From Rhodothermales bacterium (GTDB taxonomy: Bacteria > Bacteroidota > Rhodothermia > Rhodothermales > Bin80), in the NCBI GenBank assembly GCA_951812585.1, contig OX638318.1, positions 1,398,501 to 1,462,500 on the forward strand: a stretch of 64,000 bases of DNA, in the 5' to 3' direction. The position numbers were made by a program, and so were the translations under genes. Shown piece after piece: positions 47,176-58,402 of the stretch. The notes under the pieces are model-generated. The model made no database searches. It was not told the origin of the DNA and saw nothing but the letters and a program-made list of their open reading frames with translations. The stretch's first letter is position 1, and each line of letters starts with the position of its first letter.

Positions 47176-47514
47176 TTACACAGCCTGGCCTACCAGGTTG
47201 TCCAGCCGCCTGGTCAATTCACGCTTGGATACATTGCCGACGACATGGTCCGCAACCGTTCCCTGACTGAAGAAGAGAAGCGTGGGAATAGAGCGGATAT
47301 TGTAGTGCATCGGCACCACCTGGTTCTCGTCGACGTTTACCTTGGCAACCTTGGCCTTGCCCTCAAACGCTTCCGCCACCGCCGCAATCGTGGGCGCTAT
47401 CGCGCGGCACGGGCCGCACCAGGCAGCCCAGAAGTCTACTAGTACCGGTACGGGAGAGTCCAGCACCTCCGCTTTAAAGGTGGCGTCTGTCACATTGATG
47501 TACTTGCCTGGCAT
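47176..47514 (-). CDS. trxA: Thioredoxin
   Basis: 112-residue thioredoxin; the active-site disulfide is WCGPC in [18 protein letters not shown], and the cis-Pro loop is [13 protein letters not shown] 47514 gives the family length; an upstream in-frame start would add seven residues. It reduces cytosolic disulfides (ribonucleotide reductase, peroxiredoxins). Lies between purL and trxB on the minus strand. Confidence 0.97.
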   Translation of the reverse strand: MPGKYINVTDATFKAEVLDSPVPVLVDFWAAWCGPCRAIAPTIAAVAEAFEGKAKVAKVNVDENQVVPMHYNIRSIPTLLFFSQGTVADHVVGNVSKRELTRRLDNLVGQAV

Positions 47515-47633
47515 ATCTGTCTGTCGTCTTATCAATTGATTGCACTGAGCACGGCGAATCCCTGCTACGGATCGCGTGCGTTACTGTTTCTAGAAAAAAC
47601 CGTGCCCGCACGTTATCTGGCAGACCTGCGCCA

Positions 47634-49907
47634 TCACGCACTGCCCATCTGGCGTGTGATCGCCTGATCATAGATGTGGTGCAGCGCCTGGTTTGAGCGT
47701 TCAATGACCGTGCTGCCGTTGACCTTGATCTGAAGCCGACCCGCAGCTACGGTGCCAATCTTTTGTGCACGCACGCGAATTCCCTGGAGCGCCCTGTAGA
47801 CCGCATCGCTATCGACCTCCTGCGCAGTGAAGACGATGCGCGACTGCGCCTCGCCAAAGAACAGCGCATCCAGCCGAAATGGATCAGCCACATCGAGCGC
47901 TATCGCTGCGCCCAAACCGTCAGACAACAGGGCCTTTTCGGCCAGGCAAACGGCCAACCCCCCGTCCGATACGTCATGCGCACTGCGCACCAACGAGAAC
48001 CGTATCAGGCGCAGCATTGCATGTTGGACAGCCGTTTCCTCCGTCAGCTCCATGTGCGGGGCGCGACCCGCCGTAATGCCGTGGTTATGCGCCAAAAATT
48101 CTGTGCCTCCCAACTCACGGGCAGCCACGCGGTGGTCCCAGGCCTCGGGCGTTAGCAGGAACACGACGTCGCCTTCGTCCTGAAATGCGGATGCGGTGCC
48201 ATGAGCCTCCAAATCATCCACGAGCCCCAGCATCCCGATGGTAGGCGTGGGAAACACCGCTCCATCTGGACTCTCGTTATAGAACGACACATTGCCGCCC
48301 GTTACCGGTGTACCCAGGGCGCGACACGCTTCGCCCATGCCGCCGACTGCCTCCTTGAAGGTCCAGAATACCTCTGGCTTGTAGGGGTTGCCAAAATTCA
48401 GGCAGTTGGTAATCGCCAGCGGCGCACCACCGGCGCAGACCACATTGCGCGCCGCCTCTGCTACAGCGATCTGCCCACCGCGGCGCGGGTCCAGATATAC
48501 ATAGCGCGCGTTGCAGTCGGTCTTCACCGCCAGCGCCTTCCGGGAACCCTTGATGCGCACCAAAGCCGCGTCGCTTTGACCCGGGCCCAAGACGGTGCCC
48601 GTACGCACCATCGTGTCATATTGCTCAAAAACCCAGCGCTTGGATGCGATATTGGGAGACGCCAAAAGGTGCTCCAAGGCAGCTGCCACCTCATATGGCG
48701 CGAGGTCCGCAGGCACGGCAAAGGTTTGTGCTGTGTCGAGGTATGCGGGCCGCTGTGCTTCGCGCTGATACACGGGCGCACCGCCACCCAGCACCAGGTG
48801 CGCAGCGGGCACATCAGCCACCATGGCGCCTTTGTGGTGCACCTTCACCCGTCCGTCTCCGGTGACTATTCCTATCGCCACGGCATGCAGGTCCCACTTG
48901 GCGAAGATGGCTTCAAGATCTTTTTCACAGCCCGGAGCACAGTTCACCAGCATGCGCTCCTGGCTTTCGGAAAGCATAATTTCGTACGCGCTCATCTCTG
49001 CTTCGCGCACCGGCACCTTGTCCAGGTAAAGCGTCATGCCCACCCCGCCTTTGGCGCTCATCTCGCACGAGGAACAAGTCAGCCCCGCGGCTCCCATGTC
49101 TTGGATACCGGCAACCACCTCGGCGCTGAGCGCTTCCAGCGTCGCTTCCAAGAGGAGCTTTTCGGTAAAGGGATCTCCTACCTGTACGCTCGGCCGCCTT
49201 GCTTCGCTTTCTTCTGAAAGCTCTTCAGACGCGAACGTCGCCCCATGAATGCCATCGCGCCCGGTGGCGGAACCTACGATGTAGACCCTGTTCCCAACGC
49301 CTTTTGCCGTGGCGCTGGCGACGCACCCGACTTTGACCACCCCCACGCTCATCGCGTTGACCAGCGGGTTGCCTTCATAAGCCGGATCAAAGTACACCTC
49401 GCCGGCCACGGTAGGCACACCGAAGCTGTTGCCATAGTCCCCGATGCCGCGCACCACGCCGTCGAACAGGTAGCGGACGCGCGGATTGGCAAGCGAGCCA
49501 AAGCGCAGTGAGTTCAGCGCGCACACCGGGCGGGCGCCCATGGTGAAGATGTCACGGTGGATGCCCCCCACACCTGTTGCCGCGCCCTGATACGGCTCTA
49601 CGGCCGAGGGGTGGTTATGGCTTTCGATCTTGAATGCTACCGCCAGCCCATCACCGATGTCCACCAGACCGGCATTCTCTTCGCCCGCGCCCACCAGAAG
49701 CGCCCTGCCTTCGCGGGGCAGCGTCTTCAGCACCGCAATAGAGTTCTTGTAGGAACAGTGCTCGCTCCACATGACCGAGTAGATGCCAAGTTCGGTATAG
49801 GTGGGCGTACGTCCCAGCTGTTGCGTGATCCGGTCGTATTCCTCAGAGGTCAGGCCGTGCTCAAGGGCCAGTGCTTCGTCTACAACGGGGGGCTGAGTTG
49901 CGGGCAT
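47634..49907 (-). CDS. purL: Phosphoribosylformylglycinamidine synthase subunit PurL
   Basis: 757-residue small-type PurL that uses ATP and ammonia to convert FGAR to FGAM in purine synthesis. Motifs: [38 protein letters not shown] with [32 protein letters not shown], and [19 protein letters not shown]. As the short form it needs separate PurQ and PurS, which are not in the window. The same strand continues to trxA. Confidence 0.97.
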   Translation of the reverse strand: MPATQPPVVDEALALEHGLTSEEYDRITQQLGRTPTYTELGIYSVMWSEHCSYKNSIAVLKTLPREGRALLVGAGEENAGLVDIGDGLAVAFKIESHNHPSAVEPYQGAATGVGGIHRDIFTMGARPVCALNSLRFGSLANPRVRYLFDGVVRGIGDYGNSFGVPTVAGEVYFDPAYEGNPLVNAMSVGVVKVGCVASATAKGVGNRVYIVGSATGRDGIHGATFASEELSEESEARRPSVQVGDPFTEKLLLEATLEALSAEVVAGIQDMGAAGLTCSSCEMSAKGGVGMTLYLDKVPVREAEMSAYEIMLSESQERMLVNCAPGCEKDLEAIFAKWDLHAVAIGIVTGDGRVKVHHKGAMVADVPAAHLVLGGGAPVYQREAQRPAYLDTAQTFAVPADLAPYEVAAALEHLLASPNIASKRWVFEQYDTMVRTGTVLGPGQSDAALVRIKGSRKALAVKTDCNARYVYLDPRRGGQIAVAEAARNVVCAGGAPLAITNCLNFGNPYKPEVFWTFKEAVGGMGEACRALGTPVTGGNVSFYNESPDGAVFPTPTIGMLGLVDDLEAHGTASAFQDEGDVVFLLTPEAWDHRVAARELGGTEFLAHNHGITAGRAPHMELTEETAVQHAMLRLIRFSLVRSAHDVSDGGLAVCLAEKALLSDGLGAAIALDVADPFRLDALFFGEAQSRIVFTAQEVDSDAVYRALQGIRVRAQKIGTVAAGRLQIKVNGSTVIERSNQALHHIYDQAITRQMGSA

Positions 49908-50033
49908 TTGCGGACCGGTCGTGCCAAAGGGAGCCGTACATCACGCGCATCGTGGCGATGCCGCCCGCTTATACGCGCCTCAGCGTACTTGTATGCCGCC
50001 CGGCGCAGATCCGCGCACCCTCCACGGCTGAGT

Positions 50034-50599
50034 CAACGGCCCTTGGACCGCTGGAAGAAAGTCCGACTGTACAACATCGGGCGCAAGGACGCCACGCCCC
50101 GCGTGTTGGACGACATCTTTACCCTTCGCAACGTTCCGCGTCCGCTGCGCCAGCTTGCCATCCAAGGGCTTGGCCAGGCAAACCGACGCTCCTGATCATC
50201 AATCGCATGGATGAACACCCCGCAAGACTGATGGACCGCTAGACGCATGCTCATCGAAAACGCCATTGAAGATGCCATCAACTGCTTCCCTATGGACGCC
50301 TCTCCAGTACCGTGCCTTTGCGTATCGATCGGAACCTGCTGCAGCTTACGCTGATTGCCAGCACGCTGTACCAGGGGCTGGCGAAGCGTCTGGGCGCACG
50401 CTATCCGGTCGCCAAAAGCCGGATCCTGTTCAATCATTTCGTCCGCGCCCCCGCCACGGTCATCACCCGTGAAGATCCAGTCATAATCCGGCTCGCCCGC
50501 CGAGCGCACAACAACGCGCTGCGCGCCGCAGGCTACCTTGGACCCCAAGGCCGAATCCCTTGGAGGCACGACCGCCAACGCGTCATCGAATACCGTTGA
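50034..50599 (+). pseudogene. Decayed DDE transposase
   Basis: Successive frames give transposase-like segments in order: VRLYNIGRKDATPRVLDD (frame at 50047), then TLLIINRMDEHPARLMDR ending at TAG 50240, then MLIENAIEDAINCFPMDA from 50247, then IDRNLLQLTLIASTLYQG through ARRAHNNALRAAGYLG to TGA at 50597. The C-terminal pattern matches the last third of IS4/IS1634-like transposases. At least two frameshifts and one stop make it non-functional; the 5' two thirds are missing. Confidence 0.65.
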
Positions 50600-50731
50600 T
50601 CACACGCAGAAGTATGCCAACCTGTCATCCAAAAATCGTGGTTGGAGATTCGGACCCGTGGCCACCGGAGCGCTGGCCGCTGCAAGAACCCGGCGGTCTC
50701 CATGATGACCGCCGGCCACACCGGGAGGCCG

Positions 50732-51898
50732 CTACCAGGGAGTTGTGGACTCGTGTTCGATATGGTCCGGCAATCTATAGCTGACGCCTTCTTCGTCAAA
50801 GATCGAAATCATCAGCATCTGCATAAAGTTATGCGCGCGAACCAGTCCCTGGTGCTTGAGCCATCGCTGTGCGCGTTGTTTGAGCCGGTAACTTGCCAGT
50901 GTGCCGGTCACACGCGTTTTTGGATAGCCGAAACTGTCAGCTAGTTGATTCCCGATCAGTGCCCTGGATACCCGGTACGCCAACGCAATAGTTTTTTTCT
51001 CTTGAACTGGATCGGTCACTTTCGCTACCTTGGGAATAGAATTGATTAACGCGTTGGCCATAGCAGCGGAGTCCGCATCCGGAAGCGGTTCACACATGAA
51101 TCCGATGCGATAGATCCGCTCTGCTTCGTTGCCGCTTGTATAGAGAATGGACTCAGGAATTCCCATCAGATAGCCGGCATATCGCCAGACGGCAAGGATG
51201 CTTGCTTCTTCTTCCTCACTAAAGCGCGCGCCCAGGATCTTGGCAAAGGTCAGCAGACGATGGGAGAAGACGGAAATAGCCAAGCCAAGATTGGCCGCAT
51301 GCACCGGCACGCCAAGGGCCTCAGCGTCCCACTTTCCTGACGTTTTAAGCAAGTACCTGATGCGAGCATGTACAAAGCGGATGCGAACCGATAGCTTCCA
51401 TCCGTCTCCGTCTGGCCTCAATCCGCTGGGATAGAAAATCTCCAGCAGTTGGCGGTTATTCTGGCGCAGGCGACGGCTGGTCAACGCCACACGCCCCGTC
51501 ATGGCGAAGGATTTTGCAATAGTGGTCGAAAACCCTTCCACCAGCACGCCGGCCACGAAGGCAGCAAGTAGGAAGTCGGCATTCTTGTGAAAAGCACGGA
51601 TGCCGGGGGTAAAGGCCGCGTAATCAAGCCACTGCGGATCACTCTGACTGCGGAAAAATTTGCGCAGCGGCTCTGGTGCATCGTTCAGTCTACGATCATT
51701 CCGTTCAATTCCAGCCTTGATGAACCGATGCAGATCCGCCGGGGAAAGGGCTGCCGTCTCTGCCATGACCGGATCGAGAGCCGGATCACCGATGTGCGTG
51801 TGCCTGATGTAGTTTTCGGCTGACCTGGGATGAGTGAGACAAGCCTTCTCGTACCGGGCCACATAAGCAGACGGCGGATATGTCTTCTCTGCGCTCAT
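50732..51898 (-). CDS. Oxygenase MpaB-family protein
   Basis: 388 residues of the MpaB/latex-clearing-like (DUF2236) family, whose members bind heme b and oxidise or cleave hydrophobic substrates. Supporting segments: FAAFVAGVLVEGFSTTIAKS, VRIRFVHARIRYLLKTSG (family His/Arg helix), WRYAGYLMGIPESILYTSG. There is no clear signal peptide. Substrate unknown. It is convergent with the transposase remnant. Start ATG 51898. Confidence 0.75.
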   Translation of the reverse strand: MSAEKTYPPSAYVARYEKACLTHPRSAENYIRHTHIGDPALDPVMAETAALSPADLHRFIKAGIERNDRRLNDAPEPLRKFFRSQSDPQWLDYAAFTPGIRAFHKNADFLLAAFVAGVLVEGFSTTIAKSFAMTGRVALTSRRLRQNNRQLLEIFYPSGLRPDGDGWKLSVRIRFVHARIRYLLKTSGKWDAEALGVPVHAANLGLAISVFSHRLLTFAKILGARFSEEEEASILAVWRYAGYLMGIPESILYTSGNEAERIYRIGFMCEPLPDADSAAMANALINSIPKVAKVTDPVQEKKTIALAYRVSRALIGNQLADSFGYPKTRVTGTLASYRLKQRAQRWLKHQGLVRAHNFMQMLMISIFDEEGVSYRLPDHIEHESTTPW

Positions 51899-52286
51899 TT
51901 CCTGCGCAATTTAGTACACGCGCGCTCCTATGTGGTTCGCGGGCTGACAGTCCTGGCCTTAGCAGGGACGGTGCCTGGGCACCAGTCCGTAGGACCCGGT
52001 AACTGTCCGTCGCTTTCGCTTCGGGTCGCAGCCCTAACTTCTGGAACTGTGTTTAGGCCCCCTCTCGTCGAACCACGGCGCAGCGATTGTCGGCACCGGG
52101 CGCGCTTTTGGGCTACATCCGGCGTGCAACGGGAAAACGATCGGGCAGGATCACAGGGTCTGCTTGTCTTGACGAAGGATACGGCCAAAATCGGTGCGAC
52201 GCCTGAAGGAGCTGCGAGTGAGGAAGCTGACCGATTCAGCATTTTGGTCGGCGCATGCGCGGACAGGGCATATGGGCCGAAGACGA
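51899..52286. other. Intergenic gap upstream of the MpaB-like gene
   Basis: 388 bases between the MpaB gene start and the RND permease stop. Open frames on both strands give compositional noise (Ser/Arg/Pro-rich) without domain patterns. I see no operator, tRNA or terminator. Confidence 0.45.
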
Positions 52287-55200
52287 TCATACGGTGACTT
52301 CGCGATCCATGGTGCGACCCATAATTTCCGCGACGCGGTAATGCAACATCAGTAGTGCAGGTACCAGCATCATCAGGATCACCGTGGCAAACAATACGCC
52401 AACACCCAGACTTACGGCCATGGGTATCAGAAACTGTGCCTGCGTGCTTCGCTCCAGAATCAGGGGCAGGACACCAAGGAATGTGGTGACCGACGTTAGC
52501 AGTATCGCTCGGAAGCGCTCCTTTCCACCTTCTCGTATCGCTTCCCGCATCGGGACACCGGATCGCCGCCTTTCATTGACAAAATCAATAAGAACCAGCG
52601 AATCGTTTATGACAACCCCGCTCAGCGCCACGATACCGAAGAGGCTGAGCATGCTCAAGTTCAGTCCCAAAACGATATGCCCGATCAGAGCACCGACAAA
52701 GCCAAAAGGAATCACCGCCATTATTATGAACGGCTGGACATAGGACCGGAGGGGAATAGCCAACAGCGCAAAAATGACAAACAGCGCAATAATAAATCCC
52801 TGTGCAAGCGCGGATACCGCCTCGGCCTGTTGACGCTGCTCGCCTTCAAAGCTGACACGCAAGCCAGGTATTGCGCGCCGGATGGTGGGGATTACTTCGT
52901 CTTCCAGTTGGGCAATGACGGCATTGAGCGTGTTCTGGCCCTCATTCACGTCCGCCGTGACGGTTACGACACGGCGACGGTCACGCCGTGCAATGGCAGA
53001 CGGTCCGCTACCGAATCGGACGCTGGCGACTTCAGCCAGTGGGATCCGGGCACCGGAAAACGTCTGTATTTGCATTCTCTTGACATCGGCCAGCGTGTTG
53101 CGCTCGTCTTCGGGCAGACGGACGACTACCCTTACGTCGTCCCTGCCTCGCTGGATACGAGCGGCCTCAACGCCGAAGAATGCACTGCGCACCTGGTACG
53201 CCATGTCCTCAAACGTCAACCCAAGGGATCGTGCATCCGGCTGCAATTCCAGCTGAACCTCGCGTTTTCCCTTGGTACGATCGTCGTCAATGTTTGAAAC
53301 CCCTTCAATGTCAGCAAGCCGTGTCTTGAACCGGTTTGCTGCGTCGTCCAGTGCCACCGCCGTTGGTGCGCTCAATTCAGCCCGTATGCTGCTCCCGAGA
53401 TCCAGCAGTGCGGACTGAAATACCAGGGAACTTACACCCGGCAGTTCGCCCACTTCTTCACGCCACTCTTCCTCAAATCTGGCAGCGGGAAACGCCCGGA
53501 TTTCCGCGCTGACCAGTTCAAAGTTCACTTCGCCCAAGTGCGGCTGCACGATGACCTCCTGGTCCGCTGCCATGGGCCCAAACGCTAGCGAGGGATGGTC
53601 ACCGACGATGGACATCGTGTTGATCACGGGCGGAGGATGATCCTCTGGCAGCGTAGCGTGCAGCTCGGCTGCGGCTTTGTGGCCCATGGCTTCAACCACG
53701 GCATTTATCTGCTGCGTTTGACTTGCGGTCGAACCCAGCGGCATTTCTATTCGTGCTGAAACGACCTCGCCCTCGATTTCAGGGATGAAGATAAAGCCGA
53801 CCAGGCCGCTCCGCACGATACCCAGAGACCCTGCGATGGCGACAATCGAACAAATAAGCACCCGGCCGTACCGGCGAATGGTGAAGCGCAGCAAGGCGTC
53901 CAGCGGACCGTGTATAAACCGTCGCAGCGCGCGCGTAGTGGTCGACTGTATGCTGCCGATCCTGCGCATAACAACACCGCGATGCTCGTTGCGCTTCATG
54001 TGCGCCAGATGTGCCGGCAGTATGAACAGTGATTCTATCAGCGAAAACGCCAGAACGGCAATCGCAACGGTCGGGATCGAGCGCATCAACTTGCCCAGGG
54101 ACCCTGGAACAAAAAGCATCGGCGAAAACGCCGCAATGGTCGTGAGGACTGCAAACGTAATGGGTACGGACATCCGTTTGGCTCCTTGAATGGCCGCGCG
54201 CAAGGGCGGCGCACCGAGCTCCCGTTCCCGATAGATATTCTCTCCTACCACGATCGCGTCGTCGACAATTATGCCGATGGCGACGATGAAGCCAAACAGC
54301 GAGGTCATCTCAATGGAAACGCCCAATAGCGCCATTACCGAGAATGCACCCACAAAGGAGACCAAAAGGCCAATGGCCGTCCATATTGCCAAGTGAATAT
54401 TCATGAACAGGACCAAGGCCAAGGTCACAAGTATGAATCCCGCTATGCCATTGTTTATCAGCAAGTTGAGGCGGCTTTTCAGGTAGACGTGCTCATTGCG
54501 CCAGGTATCTACGGAAATACCTTCAGGTATGGTCGCGCGAAATCCATTCAGGTAGTCTTCCACGGCTTCGGCGATGTCGAGTACACGTTCGTTTCCTGTG
54601 CGCGAAACGGAAATCAGTGCAGCCGGCTGCCCCTCGAATCGCGCAATCAGATCATCGTCCGCGAAACTTTCTGTTACGGTAGCCAAATCAGCAAGCCGGA
54701 CCGTCTCGCCTCCTTTCCCGACCAGAACGATGATTTCCTCAAAATCCCTTGCCGTGTAATCCTGACCCTTGGACCTGATCAAAATCTCTTCGCTTCGTGT
54801 CTCCAAGGTGCCGCCCGGCAGATCAAGGCTTCCGCGCCGGACGGCGGCCGCAATGTCCGAGAGTCTGAGCCCATAGGCGGCGAGCGCTCTTTCAGGTACT
54901 TCTATAGAAATCTCGTAATCCGATACACCCACCAGCGACACAAAGGAAATCTCGTCCCGCGCGGTCAGATCGTCCTTGACCTTCGTCGCCAACGTTTTCA
55001 GCGTACGCTCACTTGCTGCTCCGTAAATCGCAATCTGGAGCACGTTCCGGCGATTGGTTAACTCCCGTATTGCAGGACGCTCGGCTTCAGCGGGGAACGT
55101 GCTGATCCGATCTACGCCGCTTTTGATATCGTCCAGGACTTTGTCCACATCCGCTCCCAGCTTCAGGCTGGCAGTCACCACACCTATATTCTCAGCAGCG

Positions 55201-55451
55201 ATTGATGACAGCCGATCGATACCGTCTATGCCCTCAACCGCATCCTCGATACGGCGCACAACGCCATCCTCTACTTCTTCGGGCGAGGCACCATCATACT
55301 CCGCGCGGATTTCGATGATATCCAAGCTGGCTTCCTGGAAAACCTCTTGCGGAATGCGGGATAAATTCAGGACTCCGAGAAGCAGAATAAGCAGCATCAG
55401 CAAGTTGGCCGCGACGCTGTTCCGCGCCATATAGGCAATGGCTTGCTTCAT
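52287..55451 (-). CDS. RND efflux permease, AcrB-like
   Basis: 1054-residue inner-membrane transporter of the hydrophobe/amphiphile efflux group, exporting drugs, bile salts or similar compounds using the proton gradient. Twelve helices with two large periplasmic loops; the proton-relay Asp pair is in GIIVDDAIVVGENIYRE (TM4), and the second half has IALSGVVINDSLVLIDFVNE. The start overlaps the adaptor stop by four bases (55448-55451). It is the last gene of the outer-membrane factor, adaptor, permease operon. Confidence 0.95.
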   Translation of the reverse strand: MKQAIAYMARNSVAANLLMLLILLLGVLNLSRIPQEVFQEASLDIIEIRAEYDGASPEEVEDGVVRRIEDAVEGIDGIDRLSSIAAENIGVVTASLKLGADVDKVLDDIKSGVDRISTFPAEAERPAIRELTNRRNVLQIAIYGAASERTLKTLATKVKDDLTARDEISFVSLVGVSDYEISIEVPERALAAYGLRLSDIAAAVRRGSLDLPGGTLETRSEEILIRSKGQDYTARDFEEIIVLVGKGGETVRLADLATVTESFADDDLIARFEGQPAALISVSRTGNERVLDIAEAVEDYLNGFRATIPEGISVDTWRNEHVYLKSRLNLLINNGIAGFILVTLALVLFMNIHLAIWTAIGLLVSFVGAFSVMALLGVSIEMTSLFGFIVAIGIIVDDAIVVGENIYRERELGAPPLRAAIQGAKRMSVPITFAVLTTIAAFSPMLFVPGSLGKLMRSIPTVAIAVLAFSLIESLFILPAHLAHMKRNEHRGVVMRRIGSIQSTTTRALRRFIHGPLDALLRFTIRRYGRVLICSIVAIAGSLGIVRSGLVGFIFIPEIEGEVVSARIEMPLGSTASQTQQINAVVEAMGHKAAAELHATLPEDHPPPVINTMSIVGDHPSLAFGPMAADQEVIVQPHLGEVNFELVSAEIRAFPAARFEEEWREEVGELPGVSSLVFQSALLDLGSSIRAELSAPTAVALDDAANRFKTRLADIEGVSNIDDDRTKGKREVQLELQPDARSLGLTFEDMAYQVRSAFFGVEAARIQRGRDDVRVVVRLPEDERNTLADVKRMQIQTFSGARIPLAEVASVRFGSGPSAIARRDRRRVVTVTADVNEGQNTLNAVIAQLEDEVIPTIRRAIPGLRVSFEGEQRQQAEAVSALAQGFIIALFVIFALLAIPLRSYVQPFIIMAVIPFGFVGALIGHIVLGLNLSMLSLFGIVALSGVVINDSLVLIDFVNERRRSGVPMREAIREGGKERFRAILLTSVTTFLGVLPLILERSTQAQFLIPMAVSLGVGVLFATVILMMLVPALLMLHYRVAEIMGRTMDREVTV

Positions 55452-56641
55452 GGCCGTAAGGTGCTTGCTCCCGAATCGACGGCCCGAACACGCATGCCGT
55501 CGACGACAACCTCCAGCATGCTGACGACCACCGAGTCCGCGCCTGTAATGCCCCCTGAGAGGAAGAGTGTGTCCTCCATCTCATGAATAATCTCAACGGA
55601 TTGCTCGTAGAGGCGAAGGTTCCGGACAACCCAGACCAGGTTGCCCTGTCTCAGGGCTTCGCGGGGCAGCGTGTAGTAGCGGTCAAATTCTCTGCCTGCG
55701 ATATAGGCCGTCACAAACGTACCTACGAACAAGGGGGGGCGATCGTCCCGTTGCTCGTAGGGCGCTTGCACGCGGACGACTGCGTTGAGCATTCTTGTAG
55801 TCTCGGACAACACTCCTTCTGTACGATGTACTACGCCCGACCATTCGTTCGCGCCGGCTGCGTTGCGTGCGACGATTCTGGCGCGTGAAGCCGGTCCACC
55901 AGGCTTTAGCAGATCGCCCAGCAGGTCCATCTCGTTACCCGCAATGGGCACATCAACTTCCACGGCGTCGGTTCCGAAAAACGAAGCCAATGCGTGGCCA
56001 GGAGTGACATATTGATCCAGGTCCGCGCCTTTGCTTCGCACGCGCCCGTTGTACGGAGCCACAATACGCGTCCGGCTGAGCTGCACGTCAGCATTGTGCA
56101 ATCTTGCCTTCGCGCTTCGCAGTTGTGCAGCAGCGGCACGCCATTGCGGCTCCTTAAAGACCAGTCTGCCGAGCACGGTGCTGTCCATTTCCTGCTTGAC
56201 ACCTGATCGACGCTCAAGGACGGACCACTCCTCCTTTGCGATGGTCATTTCCTCTTCTGCCCTGAGCAAGTCCAACTGGCGCTGCGTTACTTCCGCCTGT
56301 GCCACGGTCACCGCGTTTGCGTAATCGGTGGAGTCGATTCTGAGGATCTCGTCGCCTTCGCGGAAAACACCTCCTGCTACAAATTCGTCGGCTACCCAGG
56401 TAATCTTACCGGCTACCTGGGCCACGAGCGTTACTTCCCGTCGCGGCCGGACTGTGCCGGTTCCGCTTACGGTGATTCGTCCTTCATGAACCGATGGTGT
56501 TACCACCGTCACGAGCGGCACAACCGGCTCCGACGCGAGCAACGTCGTTCCGTCGGACTGCCGCAGCTCTCGTACGATCACACCAAGTGAAAGGATGGCA
56601 ACGATTGCCGCCAGCAGAATAATCCATCTCTTGCGACTCAT
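55448..56641 (-). CDS. RND periplasmic adaptor (membrane fusion) protein
   Basis: 397 residues bridging the permease and outer-membrane channel. An N-terminal anchor helix (RWIILLAAIVAILSLGVIV) is followed by a barrel-sandwich/lipoyl half (GTVRPRREVTLVAQVAGKIT), a coiled-coil hairpin (about 130-230, EVTQRQLDLLRAEEEMTIAK), the second lipoyl half (IVAPYNGRVRSKGADLDQYV) and beta-barrel domains. ATG 56641 is chosen because upstream codons overlap the outer-membrane factor gene. It is 25 bases after that gene and overlaps the permease by four. Confidence 0.93.
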   Translation of the reverse strand: MSRKRWIILLAAIVAILSLGVIVRELRQSDGTTLLASEPVVPLVTVVTPSVHEGRITVSGTGTVRPRREVTLVAQVAGKITWVADEFVAGGVFREGDEILRIDSTDYANAVTVAQAEVTQRQLDLLRAEEEMTIAKEEWSVLERRSGVKQEMDSTVLGRLVFKEPQWRAAAAQLRSAKARLHNADVQLSRTRIVAPYNGRVRSKGADLDQYVTPGHALASFFGTDAVEVDVPIAGNEMDLLGDLLKPGGPASRARIVARNAAGANEWSGVVHRTEGVLSETTRMLNAVVRVQAPYEQRDDRPPLFVGTFVTAYIAGREFDRYYTLPREALRQGNLVWVVRNLRLYEQSVEIIHEMEDTLFLSGGITGADSVVVSMLEVVVDGMRVRAVDSGASTLRP

Positions 56642-56666
56642 GAGCAGGGCAAGCGGTAGGAATAAG

Positions 56667-58160
56667 TCAGGGAGACACAGCGTGCGAGGAAGCCAATTCA
56701 ATAATCCACGCGCCGCCCAGAGACCGGTGAACGGCAAGTCTGGCCTCGGCCAGAGCGCGGCGTGAGGCCACCAGCGCACGTTCAGTCTGCAACAGGTTCA
56801 GCTGCGCACCGAGAACAGCCAGATAGCTTCCCACGCCATGCAGATAGCGGCTTTCCTGGCTGCGCACATTCTCCAGTGCCAACGTGCGCGCGGCGTCAAG
56901 AGAATTATGCTGCCTTCCAAGATTTCCGTAGTCGACCAGCGCGCCCTCCACATCTCTCAATGCCACCAGCACCGTCTTTTCGTATTGGGCTGCGGCCTGG
57001 CTATACTGGGCCCAGGCCGCTCGAACGTTTGCCCTGATTGTTCCGGCCTTGAAAATCGGCGCGGTCAGGCCCGCGCCCAAAAGCCAGAAGTTCTGACCCG
57101 CCTGCACAATCTCTGAGAGTATGCTGCTCTGCGTACCGGCCGCTCCCGTTAGCGCAAAACTTGGAAACCGGGCCGCCCGAGCCACACCGATGCGCTCGCG
57201 AGCAGCTTCCAGGCGCTGAAATACAGCAACGACATCCGGGCGGTCCTTCAGCAAATCAGACGGCAGGCCGGCAGGGATTTCCTCCAGTGCATACGAGAAG
57301 GCCTGCTCGGGAACCAGAATGGTGTCTGTCGACACCTGATATTGTCCCAAAAGAAGCGCCAGGCGTCCCCTGGCTGACTCCAGCTGACTTTCCAACCCAG
57401 GCAGCTCTGCGCGCGCAACTTCAAGCTCCTGTTCGGCGGCATAATACTCACTGGAAGGGGCGAGTCCGCGCGTGTACCGATCTGATACGATAGCGGCCCG
57501 CTGCGCCAAGACATCAATGCGTTCTTGAACGAGCGCCCGCATACGCTGGTGCGCGGCTATTTCGAAGTAGACCGCAATCGTTTCGCCAATCACGCCGAGT
57601 AGTACGGTGCGGGCGTCGGATTGCGTCGCAAGCAGCTCCTGCAATGCGGCGCGCTTCAAACCCCGCGCGCGCCCCCAAAAGTCCAACTCATATGCAAAGC
57701 CAAGCGATGCGCTGTACGTCGTGTATTCAAAACGTTCGGGGAATTCAGGGCCACCCGGGACATTGATGCGCTCGCGCAACTGACCGCCGATTCCGGTATT
57801 CGAGGGCGTATTCACCTGCTCGCGTCTCCCCGCCAAGTCAACCGAGGGATACTGTCCGGCGCGCGCAATGCGAAACCGGTTTTGCAATTCCTCTACGCGG
57901 GCCACGGCCACCCGCAAATCCAGATTGCGAACAATGACAGAATCGACGAGCTGGTTCAAATGTGGATCTCCAAATCCGTGCCACCAGAGGTGCTGGGCGC
58001 GCTTCTCCGCGACTGCTGCCGCTTCGAACTCAGCGGGAAGGGGTGATATGGGATCTTCCAGAGGCGGTGCCATGGAGCATCCCGCAAAGCCGGCAGCGGT
58101 AATCAGGACCACGGCCAGCCATGTATGCCGCACGCAAGCGGCCTTTGCAGCGGCATACAT
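56667..58160 (-). CDS. TolC/NodT-family outer-membrane efflux lipoprotein
   Basis: About 497 residues. The signal ends in ITAAGFAGCSMAPP, a lipobox with Cys in the NodT-family position. Family landmarks are WWHGFGDPHLNQLVDSVI, NLDLRVAVARVEELQNRFRI, and LDFWGRARGLKRAALQELLA; the two coiled-coil repeats of the channel are evident. It forms the outer-membrane duct for the RND pump encoded just downstream. ATG 58160 was chosen; a start at 58205 would lengthen the signal. Confidence 0.93.
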   Translation of the reverse strand: MYAAAKAACVRHTWLAVVLITAAGFAGCSMAPPLEDPISPLPAEFEAAAVAEKRAQHLWWHGFGDPHLNQLVDSVIVRNLDLRVAVARVEELQNRFRIARAGQYPSVDLAGRREQVNTPSNTGIGGQLRERINVPGGPEFPERFEYTTYSASLGFAYELDFWGRARGLKRAALQELLATQSDARTVLLGVIGETIAVYFEIAAHQRMRALVQERIDVLAQRAAIVSDRYTRGLAPSSEYYAAEQELEVARAELPGLESQLESARGRLALLLGQYQVSTDTILVPEQAFSYALEEIPAGLPSDLLKDRPDVVAVFQRLEAARERIGVARAARFPSFALTGAAGTQSSILSEIVQAGQNFWLLGAGLTAPIFKAGTIRANVRAAWAQYSQAAAQYEKTVLVALRDVEGALVDYGNLGRQHNSLDAARTLALENVRSQESRYLHGVGSYLAVLGAQLNLLQTERALVASRRALAEARLAVHRSLGGAWIIELASSHAVSP

Positions 58161-58402
58161 GCTTGTTCGATATGCAGCAGCCAAGAAAACCGTGCGGTGT
58201 ACGGGCATCACTAACAACGCTATGGGTGAAGCTGGAAAATAAGCTAAGAAAACTTGCCACGCCTGCCGTGCATAACCCCCATGCCTGTCGCAAAAGACCA
58301 AGGCCCGAACGGACGCGCAGGCGGTGCTGCCACGGGCGTGAGAAGCCCGCACATGCCCCTTGCGGTGAAGGGACAGCCGCAAGGGCTATAGCACACAGGA
58401 GG

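Noticed and set aside
51928..52290. 120-codon frame antisense in the gap before the RND permease
   Set aside because: Ser/Arg/Pro-rich composition without helices or motifs; no supporting context.
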